Assembly (NCBI GenBank): GCA_003864495.1
Contig: ML133394.1
Span: 1-64,000, forward strand
DNA length: 64,000 nt
Direction: 5' to 3'
Source of the DNA: Nemopilema nomurai
Taxonomy: Eukaryota; Cnidaria; Scyphozoa; Rhizostomeae; Rhizostomatidae
The notes under the pieces were generated by a model. The model saw only the letters and a program-made list of their open reading frames with translations, did not search any database and had not been told where the DNA came from. A program made the position numbers and the translations under genes. How positions within the stretch are numbered: the first letter of the stretch is position 1; every line of letters begins with the position of its first letter. Shown here piece after piece: positions 40,001 through 52,000 of this stretch.

Positions 40001-43000
40001 TTTGAAAAGCGCCGTTTGAATGGAAAAGCAGACGGACAAAAAGATGGTAAAGAGAAAGAGGGTGGTCAAGGAATTATGAGTCTAGAAAAAAGTGTTGTTT
40101 TCCAGCAATATCGTTGGTATGAGCAATGCTGTCCTTATTTTGGTGATCCAGGAAACAGAAAATTTGCACAGCTGGATCGAATTTCAAACTTGGAATGACC
40201 TGCTTCACTAAATGGCTGCCCAAAATAAATCCAAAAAGTAACACCAATTCGTAGCCAAGATCTGTATTCATAAAGTCTACCAGTGATAATGAAACAACGA
40301 AGGGTTTCATGACATGAAATATGACCTAACACCGACAGTTTGAAAGCCAGGGAGGAAACTTGGATTGGTAGACGATAAAATAAAGCTCTTACTTACTCTT
40401 CAAAGAGATACATGACAAAATACTGCGCCGCGCTGAGTTGCGTTCCAATTCCATTATACGGCGAGTCGGTAAACAAACATGTTTTGAAAACATTTTCAGG
40501 TTCGATAGCTGAATTCTCCGATTCTAACATTTTCCAAGTAACAAATATTCCAGTTAGACCAACACAAAACGACTTTGGTATTGCAGCAACAGAGATTGAA
40601 ATCAAGTGCCCTAGTCGCGGAACTCTTTCACGTGGTCGATTGCAAACGAGTGCTGCGGCATGCAATCCTGGCCGCGAAATTTATCAGGAGAAAAACCTCG
40701 AAATTCGCCCGGCTACTTCCCAGCAGCTTATTCCAGCTCTATTCGATACTTACGGAGTGGAGCTTACACAACCATGCATATTGTTTACCGTATTCATCAG
40801 ATTAGACAAAGGTGATGCTTAGTCTTATTAGAAATACTTCGGTTCATTGGCGCAAATCAGGATGTGGTTGGAGCGAGCGCTATCTATTTACACGCCACTC
40901 AATAACGAGGCATGCTGGGCTGAACCCTAACCGAGGCTTTGTCCCAACAGTGATGGGTGGCGATGAAGAATGGATCCGTTTGGGTTCACTACCTCACCAA
41001 AGAGCCTGCGAGGCCGGCTAGGGTGCTTTGTCTTCCGCACGGCAGGAGCACGAGAAACGAGAAAGGTCAATGCATGGCGTATGCAGTGGTGAAAACAGGT
41101 CAAAATGACCGAAATGTTATACACTTGCAGCCATACAACAGCAGTAGGGTAAGAATAGCAAGGAGGAATAATACTGTGTTGAAAATGAATGTTGTGCAAA
41201 CAATAATTGAAGAGAAATAATGGAAATGATGATAATCACCTTGAAAATTAGTTTAGATAAACACTTCTGGGAAGGAGTACAAAGTAAATCGAAAACAAAA
41301 ACCACAGCAAAGGTACATATGGTGGGAGTGATAAACAAAAAAAACGCAGTGTGTTTACTGTTACCTTTGAAATCTTTTCTTTCGAATAAATGAAAAACGG
41401 GAAAATGACGTATTTGTTCATTTAGACAGTCGAGACCACAATCAGCATCGTGACAGCCAAAATTCTGTGCTAGAATCTTATCGTTTGATAATCACTGAGA
41501 TTATCAACGCATTTTACTGAATTCTACTTATTGGCGTCTCATGTGCAAAAAAAGCTTTCTGTCGTCTCCAATTGACTCGTAAAGCAGAACCCCATATGTC
41601 TGAACTAAGAAACAGACATTCACATAAGTCTAGGGCAGGTTCATCAATAGAAGTCTTTCATAAGGTCTCACTAGATTCACTAACATCGATACGATTACAT
41701 GTATTCATGTCACAATATGCAATGGAACCAAGTAACTCCGCCAAACGCCCCCTGGAGTCACGCCCCCTGACGCCACGCCCCATGGTGTCACGCCCCCTGG
41801 CATCACGCCCCCTTTATGTCTGGAAAACAACTAGAAAGTTGTTTATGCATTGGGGAACTTAACGTTAATTGGGAACTTTTGAAACTTTTGAAACTTTTGA
41901 AAATTTGAAACTATTAAACAAATTATCTGTGGAGGAAAAGCTGATCATAAAAGTATAGTTTTCTGAACGCAGCCCCTACCCCCAAATCGAATGGTCTAGG
42001 CACATCACTGCACCTGGTTCTTGTTTAAAAGCAACGGAAGTTCCTAGGCAGAAAGTGGTAAATGCGGTTTTCCAGGTAGTTTGAGAAATGAAGAAGTGAG
42101 GTGGAGTGGAATGCAATGTTGCTCTTACATGGAGTCCGGCCACAGATGGCGCAAAATGCAACGAATTCTGCAATATATCGTGTCCATTTATTATGAATTA
42201 CTCTAAGGAATGTAGAATTTGATGAAAATTTAGCAATAATTAGTGGTGGTTCGACCACAAAACTTTTCAAGGCTTAATTTGAATTTCTGAGTTTTCTAGA
42301 ATCAAATGCACCATCAACTTTAATGCGATAACGATCGGTATCAAGAAAGGCTTTCTTTTGGGTGGAAACCTTACACAACAGGAGTTAGGTGTTCGTGTTA
42401 TGTAAATGGCGGTTTGTGTTGCTTTTAACGAGCAATTGAAAAAACCTGATACCCATCATCACGGCACTGCCTGGGCAAAATAGAATACTTGCCGAAAAAC
42501 CCGTTGGTCCTAAAGATAACGATACAGAATGGGCAGAAGATAGAAGAAGAGGGAGGGGCATACAGACAGAGGGAGAAATTCGTATAAAGGGTACTAAATA
42601 AAACAGCTTGAAATTCATACAAAGGCAATCTGTTCCATTGCACTTCTCTTTAGACGGTCTACGGACTACACACATCAGAAAAATATTTCCCATTTTCGGT
42701 CGCCAACCCCATCTCTTGTAAACACGCATTGATTCAGTACAGCTTTTTCTACTCATCTCCTTTCCCAAGTTCCGTTCGTATCCCACTCCATTTCTCCTGC
42801 ACCCGTTTCACGGAGTCGACTGACATTTACAGAGAGCCACTCGGCAGTGGGTAGCAGGGGCACTAGCCGTTGGATCTCGTTAAAAAAGTGCCAGGAGAGA
42901 ATTTTAGTTATTAAGCAATTATACTATAGAAGAGAATAATACTATAAAAAAAAGAGAATTTATTGAACATTACGTAACCGAAAGGAAGGAAATGAAAATG

Positions 43001-46000
43001 CGAGATAATGACTGAAAATTACAAAGAGGCTTTAAACTTTGCTGGCCTGTAGAGTTTCGGGGGTTCACCGCAGATTCTGAAACGAATCTCCAAACAACAT
43101 ACACAGGCAACTCTGAGTTAATATACCGGAAGGTAAAGAAACAGGCACAACGATGGTTAAATGACGTGTGTTTATAAAACGCGCCTTGACAGCGATCAGG
43201 AAGACGGAGGAAGGTCTGCATAACAGGCACGTGACTTGTGCTGTCTCGCAGCGCGTCAAGGAAGGTCAGTGAAGTCACGCAACAAGCTTCTGGAAACTTC
43301 TGCTGGGATTTGCGTCAATGCCATGCTAGGGCTTTCCTTTGCAAGTAAAATTATCTGCATCTGAAGCCAAGGATATTCCGGTGCTGTTGTTTATCAATGG
43401 GTTGAGTGACGAAATAAGGAGGAAAGGGTAGAAGACATCGACACAATGTAAAGCGTGGGCCTAATTGAAAATTCAACTGCTGCACTGCAGGGCCGGCGAA
43501 ACCATGCCCCCCTCTACTTTTTTCTAAAGCAAATATCTTTAAGGCCATGTAGAAAAGTCTATAACTAGAAAGAATGGAGGTCAAATATTCTGTAATTTAT
43601 TTTGCTTAGTAGGACCCTGACTGTGATTTTAATACCAAAATATTTATGGGTGGCTGCCTTTACTAAGCCCTTTCATAATCTACACATCTTGACCCCCCAC
43701 ATGACATCGTGGCTCAACCTACCCCTCCCCCTCCCCCTCCATATGACATCCCCTCGAATGCAAATCCCCAGGCATAAAATGAGCTAACCAAACAGCAAAA
43801 AAGACATTGCGGCTCTGCTTTCTGGGATTTTCTCAATTAACCATCCCTGAATCAATCAAAGATTGGCTGAAGACACATATGCCTTTGGTGTACCAGTGAC
43901 GTCAGAAGATAGGTCCCAAGCCCCTCGAATGACATTATTCGGGGCAGAAATATAAGATAGCGTCTTAGCGCAAGAGGCACAAGACAGGACTTTTACTTTA
44001 TCTCATCAACGAGTTGGCTTGCTTTCAGTTGTAGGTTTCCTGGACCAAAAGCGTACCTAAGGCAATTAGAAGTGAAACCCGAAGATATCGTGGGTTGAAC
44101 TGCGATGGCAAATAAGCTATTATATCTAGGAAGCTTCTCAAGTTGCATTTAAGACAAGTGAGGGTAGGTGGACGTAAATGAATGGGAAGAACTCGACCTT
44201 AAGAAGACCTGCCTAAGTTGTATTTTCATAACGGATAGTGATGAAATGAAGACATCGACCGGTCAATCCGTTATACAAAAGTTTAATCCAATGGAAAAGA
44301 CTGTCTGCGAGAAGAAACAATACAGGATCTTGGGACGTGAACAGGATTAAAAAGACGTTGAGTAATGTCTGTTGGTAACGACACTGTGTATGTGTGTACT
44401 GAATCAAAGGCCTAGACGTTAGAGACAGTTTACGGGGCAGCGATTAAGGGATAGTTACCAAAGAATAATAGAGGGTTTTGTCTGAAAGAGCAGGCCGATT
44501 GACGGTTGGCGTCTGGCAGAGTGCAACAAAAAACAATGAAGTAAAATGACAAATAAGAGATGGTGTAAACAATCGCAATTTACAGTCAGCATAACGAAGG
44601 CACAACAAACGTAGAACTCGTTCGATAACACAAACGCTAAGACTGAATTAGCGAGCTACGAGGTGCCTGAGCACAAGAAAATCCTGCTAGAAAAGGCAGT
44701 GTTCTTGGGCCTGCAGCTACCTACTTCCCTGGCACATACCAACTTCGTACCATTACGGCCTACGCAAAGTAACATTTGTAAGAGAATTCACTCAACCTGT
44801 GATGATGATGATGATGATGATGTTGGCGATTTCTGATGCACGTCATAAGCGACAGAACATTGAACAGTAAAAGGCCTTCGCCATGGCCTATATCGCCTTC
44901 CATGATGCAGTTTCATCGACATTATACAGCAACAAAGGCAAAACATGATTTGAGAATTTATCAACGAAAAACGTTTCGGTCGGTGTTTGACCACGAGGGT
45001 GTAATGTTTGGCCAACAGACAGATATGTACATAGTTAATGCGCATCATTCACGAATTGAACGTAAACTTGATTCTTGCTTGAAAAACAAGAGAAACGAAC
45101 CAAGAAAGAGTGATACGCATTGAGGCTTTTAATAGATATCATGCCACAATCTGGGTTTGTAGTTATTTTTTGAAACAATACACAAATTATCCCACAGAGG
45201 ATTGGTGAGAGATTCTGCCATGAAGAGAGCTTTGTCCTAAACTTTCTCACCCACTCGTGTTGGTAACTCCTACTCGGAAACAAAGCCTACATACTGTAAG
45301 TAATGTCAGATTATACGGGGCTTTAAAATAACTCCGAAAGTGTAACCACTTAATACTTATAACGCCCAAGCAGCAAACAGATGTAAACGCCATTCAAAGT
45401 TGGGTGACGTATTTGGTAAATTTGAAAAATAATCCATAGGCGTGATTTATAAAAAGCTTAGGCACAAACTGCCAAATTTTAGCGTTGCTCTTGGGCATGT
45501 GCGTTGAGCCGGAATTCAGGTGGGAGAGGGATCACCAACACTGAGGTGGATTGTGGTCACTTAGGGATGGCGATCGCCTTCACCTCTTCTCGGAAACTTG
45601 AGCCTGATGCCGTAAACTGAAATGATTAGCAGATAACGCCGAAGAGAAACAAAGACGACGAGTCCCCGTAACAATTTTAGACGGACGGACAGTTTTTTAA
45701 AATATTTTGATTAAATAGCATGCCCAACCCTTGCCTTGGCCTAACCCAAAATGAATCCGAACAATTAGATATTGGAGCAAACAGACCGTGTCCGGTACTG
45801 ACGGACGAACAGTGAAAGTTGCAAAGCCCCTCTTCTTGGAAGCCACTATCGTTGAATCCAAAGGCCTTGAAGCTTTGGAAAGATAACCTTCCCTACCTCG
45901 AACTGTACTTGCTCGTTCAAGTAGAGCAAAATTCAGGACGTGAGGTTTACTGGGTGACCACTGGGTCACGACGGATGGCAGTACCATAGTGGATGCGCCC

Positions 46001-49000
46001 CCTACCGCAAGAGATCGTGTAGGACGTAAACACAAGTTGAAGTAATAATCGAAATCATTACTTGGGAAGAAAAGTCGAGACTCGGCTGCAAATATATCCT
46101 GCTTAAGCACCGGTGAGCATACTTAATAAATCGCGAACCACAGTGATTCTTCTTTACGACCGGCTTTCGGGCGCGGTCTCTAAGCGAGATTTGATATTTG
46201 CCCTCGCTTTGCCTTGCGGATGTTAAATAAGAAACACTACTCGCATGGTGGAAATAAAAAGACTTTCGAACAAACTGGCTCTATTCCAAAGGTACCTGGC
46301 TCTTGTTATAAAAACACGCAAGGCCACGATATCGCTCGCTCGCCAGAGAAGACGATCACTGTGAAAGTCGACCGTGACCACAATAACAAAAGCGATGTGC
46401 GGCCTGCCCCACAAAGCTTTGACCAAACTACGCAGCTTTGCGCAAAATAAAACACTGATAATATCGAAGTGGACGTACCGCTCTTTGATTTCCTCCCACT
46501 TTCGCTTGATGCTATCTGTTGCCATTTGCAGTGTCGTCAAATCATGAGCTGTGTACTTCTGCAACATCTCGTCGTTTGTTCCACAGAATGACATATAAAC
46601 CCGCTCCATGCCAGGAACGTCGTCTTGGAATTTCTAGCAAGCAAAATAACTTCAGTTAGCCTAAAACCTAGTCGGCATTAATCCATAACTTCAGTGATAT
46701 GCAGTAATGGAATAAGGTCAGGATGCCCTCGATATCACCGCCTAAGGTTCCTCTGTTAACTGTTTGTGTGCATTCCAGAGCTCATTGGAAGACCAAAAAC
46801 AGCATTCTTTGGGTGAGTAAAATCAAATTGGCTGGCGACTTAGTAACACAGTAATATCGCTGGATGGAAACTCAATTAAGTTGCAACAACGCAGTTAACT
46901 GGGTGAAAAACTGCCTCTGACTTTCTACTATATATTGCAGGGGAGGGCTCTTGCGAACCTCAAGCGCGCCAGGAAAGTTTAAAACTTACTGCAATGCTTT
47001 GAAGACTTATTGCATTTCCTATGCCGCAGAAATCTCATCGAGCATCACATTTCGAGTGGCTATATCTATTAACAACATATTAAACTACTTTTATTGAACT
47101 TTTAACCCAACATTTAAGTACCTGGTCTGTTTTAGACCATGACGTAGAAGTTATTACATAAAGCTAACCCTTCAAGTTAGTCCTAATAAGTGCTCAAGGT
47201 GTGGCCGTGGAAAGCGTCTCCGGGTCTTCAAAACACACTTTTTCAATTTAAGTTAATAGAGTCAAATTTGCGGCCACCAAAACCTTTATAGAGTGGAAAA
47301 CGTAGGGGCAATCAGATCGCCATAAACGACGTTAGTTTGAAGTACCTAGATAAACCGCCAAGTGAATTTCAGTGGGTAAGATAACGTCCAAGCAGGTTTG
47401 CTTCAAAAAGTGTACGGCGTAAAATCAAATTTTAAAAATTAAAAAAGCACAAGGACGCGAGGAGATTCTTACGTCATAGGAGTAACCTGTGATACTGGCA
47501 GGTTATACACTAAAATCCTATTTATTGACTTCGAACAAGAGAAGGCAAATGATCAATCAAACAGCAGCTCCCAAGCTAGCACCTTTGGATGTATGGTGAA
47601 TCTCCCTATTAAATGAGTCAGTGGGGATGGGCCTTTAGTTTAACTTTTCCATTTGTTGTTATAGAATGCGTTGCATTATGATGGTGTTTTCGGGCTTTGT
47701 AAAAGCATTGTTGAATGCAAGCGACATTGAAGCAGCGATCTTCAAAGAGTCAGAAGTCTCCTTCAAAGGGTATGTAAGCAAATGCGAGGCAATACCAAGG
47801 GTGCCAGTAAAGAGAGGCAAAAGCGATATGGCGTCTTGACCAAAGCTTGTTCGCATCGCCGCTTTCAGGAAATCCAAATCCGCCATAATGGTTTCAGGAA
47901 CAGCCTGACTGGGATTATGTCAAACCTTTTAACTGATGGACTAGTGGATTTATTAGTGTTTAAAAGATTAAGTTAATGAGAAAAGCCAAGGTCCATAATA
48001 AAGTACGAATTCTAGTTCAAGGAATCCGAAATATTCACTTTGCAACTGACTTGATCGTGGATTAGAGCTAAGACTGGTCGCATTGGTTGGGCTGTCAAAG
48101 GGGAGATTAAGTTGGTCCTAGTTATTATACAAAAAGATACAGAAAGTCTCGAGCAAATATAACATTACTGAGAATAACCACTCAGGAGCTCTGTGTCTGG
48201 CAACTACGGCAACAACACCAACAACAATACCAGCAACAACAACAAAGATCATTAACAGCAAAAGTAACCAAATTGGAATCAGAAGCAGCTTTAGCAAAAA
48301 ATCATAGAAACGATGGAATTAGAATGAAACTGTACATCTGTCCCAAGTTATCAAATAAAAAGTAATTTAAACTGAACAAACACAAACAGAGGTAGTTGGG
48401 CAAGGCGCCAGAGACAGGAAAGTTCAAGAGATTCAAAGATAATGGAGCCTTGCATGGAATTAAACTTGTCAAAGACGGTTCAAAGTCTGTTGAATATAGT
48501 AAGAATGTCATAGTAACTTTGATGAACAGAATAGAAGGGGCAAAGGGTTAGCATCGGAAAGGGGAGCTGCTGTATTGACGTGTCGACAAATCTTGGCTTG
48601 TTACCCACGACAGTCGCCAAGTTATCATGAACTTTTGGTCAAAAATAATAGAATCGCACATTGGAGCAATCTCAACATTCTAGAGAAGTTGTCGGAGGTG
48701 AAGCGACAGTATCCATTTTCGTTGACCAAAATTTGCAATCCTGTCAAGAACATGTAGACTGAGGTGATGATAAATGCTTTAGGAACTCCAAGGTCACGGA
48801 CAAAAATACTTCTGTACAAACATGAATCGTATATGCAGCGTCAATACCACTAACTCGAGGACAGAGACAGCAAACTTTAATCAATACTGGTAACAGCACT
48901 CACGCAATTTTAAAAGCAGCAAACTGATTTGCAGAAATTGAGAATTCAAAAGAAACGCTTGATTATGATCAATGTCGTGCTTTTCCGTTATGCCGGCTCT

Positions 49001-52000
49001 TTCCGTTGCTAAAATTAATTTGTGACCCTAGGAAACGACGCCAGACAATGGACAAATTAGGCCATCAAATATCCATGGAGCAAGGCAAATTTGATATGCT
49101 GTGTATCGTGAGCGTGCTGGCCTAAATCTTATTAAGGGAGGACGTGAACTGAGACGATTGTGGGTGCAGAGAGGGCATTCAAATCTATACCTTAGAACTA
49201 TAATCCGAAAGAAAAATGAAACAGGTGAGCTTGTGGGTTTCGGAGGCGAAAAAACAACAGAAGCTTGTTGAAACTTTGGCAGATTTCAGTAGCTTTATTT
49301 ATAAAATCAGAAGCTTTTTTGGGCACTAAATTTTCTTTATAACCTTTGGTATCCCCGTTTTAAGTCAATCTCAATGGTATTGATTTCAAAGTAAGTTGTA
49401 TCTCTTTCTACAAATGAAAGCAGCTTCTGTTGTAAAGAGTCTCAGATACGCAAAATGTCTTCGCCATTGGTCTTTTACTTTCGATATTAATCGCATATTT
49501 CAACAGAAAAAGCATTGCATTTTTAGGTCATTTCTGTACCATTTACAAAATCTAGCCCTTAACATGCCCTTTTTGCCTCAAGTACTGAAGCTCAATAATT
49601 TTTTAAATCATCTGTAACTTGCATAAGCTGATCGAAAAAGCAATTCAGCAATTCAAAGAGTTCCAGCAGCTTTTCGAGTGCTTGAGGCACTTGACAGACT
49701 TTATCTAAGAAATGCAGCCTTCCAATAGCCAATAAAAATAATTCAAATCTTTTCCAAAGGGGATTGTACCTAAATACGATCTGCAAACCTTTGGCTGTCA
49801 ATAGACCGAAGGAATATGTCGGGCATAAGATCAATCGACTCCATGATATGACCTCGCAGGGGGCCGTTTTCATTAATCATATTGCAATTATCCAATCAAA
49901 AGCGCAGTTGACTTGCCAATTGTCACTTTCTCGATTAGAAGAGAACCTCATGGGGACCAGACACCTCGAAAGACAGTGACTTGGCTGTCCCAAAGATTAT
50001 CTCTGGATTACGTGGATGGAGAAAGACCCGAGGCGAAGAGAGGTGGTTCGGAAGCACTCGCCTTTGGAGACAAGTTCTGGTAAATGGCTTGAGATCTTTT
50101 TTGAAGAAGTGGTTATCCATACAATCATCTGAAATCTTATTTAGACTTACATAATCCTGTTAAATACTTAAGGTTCCCTTGCTCACACAATCAACCCATT
50201 TATCAACCCATTTACAGCTTCTATTACCAGCAATAAGGCCTATTTGTAATCATGCTCTGGAGGTTTATAGGACAGCACAAGATACATACATGGATAAGAC
50301 GCAAGGCAATTAACGAGTTCATAGTTATTATCATTATGATACTCGTGTTGCCGCGATAATGAAGACCTACTCGTTTCAGGCGCTCTAAGCAGTACACCCG
50401 GGGTGGCCTGGATAGGAGACTAATGATGTGGAGATTACAGAACCGAGGCTGCCGACAATAATCAAATACGCCAGATATAATTTATGCAGGCTTTAGAACA
50501 TCAGTAAAAAAGACATTCTGAACAGCATTAGAAGCCAAATTCTATGTCGAATGATTCATAGAAAGTAAAGCCGTTTTTCGCGGTTCAGATTTAAACACTT
50601 GAATGGATGGTGTCTACAGACAGACAGGGCCTTTCACTTTCCCTTTCATTGCATCCAGACATAACGTCTGGAAAATTCAGAATTTTAGAAATTCTTCAAA
50701 AAGTCTTCAAAAGAACATCAAAAATTCTTCAAAAAGCAGGAAAAACGATGTCGTAGTTCTTGCATCCGCTTCACGTGCTTTTCAAACCAGCACTGGAAAT
50801 TCAAATCAAATATCCACTTTTGGTCATCCATCGACGTCTGCACACACTGAGAGATGCCGGGCGAAAAATTGTTTGACATATGCACAAACTACGGTTTCCA
50901 TGTTCCGCATTATCTTGAAGTCTTGCAGCACGAAACGTTTGTTTAAAGTTGTTTCTTACTTGGCTATAGAACTATATAAATGTCATTACCTTGTGCTGCA
51001 AAAGTTGCTCTTCCAATTCAGTGACGGTGCTCCCAGGCTCCTTTGCGCCATCACCGCTGAAATACCTATCAGCCCCTTCGAGCCACTTGACAAGCTGCCC
51101 TCGCAAATCGTCGTACGTTCCCCAAACCTCGGTCAGTTCTTGGCACTGCTTTTGGCGCACCTTCAAGTTCAAAGTGACAGCCTCCCAGTGGTCCTTCAGC
51201 TTGATGATTTTGTCATCAATGGCGAACTTTGAAGATTCGCACGCGTCATTTGACAATGCTGCGCCGAGTTCAATAGTCTCTTCCAGGTGACCTTTTCGGA
51301 GTTCGAACTCCAAATCGACGGCCTAAACCAAAATGAACGGATGGGTTTCATTCAGCTTTCAATAAAAAGATGGTCAGACCACTCAATTAGGCACGAAAAC
51401 TTATTGAAAACGCATCAACAAAAAAGCCAGGACGATGAAATCGCACAGATATAAACATCATTAGGCAAAGCGAATAGGGGTTGACTTCTAGATCCACTAA
51501 AGATTTTCTAAAGAATGTTCTAACCCTGTGGTCGATTAGAAGCTAGATTTGCAGATGGCCAATAAAATAGGCCCACTATTAAAATATCTAAACCGTTATT
51601 AACGAACAGGCGAGCAGTGAAAGATGAGAAAAAAGCAGATGAAATGCATTGGGCTGCCACGCCCACATTGTATGCAAACTGGCCTTTCTCTCGTCCAGGC
51701 TGGGGTATTGAACATTGGCAACAGCTCAGGAGATACAGGAAAGTAGCATTTCGTTTTAACAACAAGTACACAGAAGGACAATTGCTTAATTTTCGCTTCA
51801 CAAACAGCAAGCATTGGTCGGTTGGACGTACGCCACAAAGACACAAAAGATGCCGTTCCGTGTCCCTTAATTCATCTATCATGTTGACTGTTAACAGACA
51901 GGCCTTCTCATAAAGAGTAAATCAGGTCAAAGGACAAATTCCTCTACAGATCAGCGTAGTAAATGTTAACAAAACGTAATTGAGAAGGAGCCCTTGTGAT

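Larger units (their letters stand above)
36186..46478. other. 10.3-kb dystrophin intron
   Basis: The longest intron in the window, phase 2 on both sides, between spectrin exons 46479-46633 and 36011-36185. Contents noted: a decayed spectrin-like exon at 42749-42890, the 15-bp GC-box-like array at 41744-41818, a 9-bp repeat at about 41873-41911, and a (GAT)n tract at 44801-44822. The longest open frame (40412-40822, plus, 136 residues) matches nothing I know and has no visible splice or repeat context. No nested gene is supported. Confidence 0.75.

Noticed and set aside
40412..40822. 136-residue plus-strand open frame in the 10.3-kb dystrophin intron
   Set aside because: No family resemblance, no splice or repeat context, opposite strand to the host gene; length is unremarkable for 10 kb of intron.
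45697..46110. 137-residue minus-strand frame
   Set aside because: No recognised domain, no acceptor or donor in a fitting phase; treated as intron.
50603..51232. 209-residue plus-strand frame, the longest in the window
   Set aside because: Its 3' half lies antisense to the spectrin exon 50990-51322, which explains the open frame; the 5' half is Ser/Lys-rich with no similarity.
51520..51882. 120-residue minus-strand frame upstream of exon 50990-51322
   Set aside because: Cys/Leu-rich with no spectrin pattern; neighbouring exons already join in phase without it.
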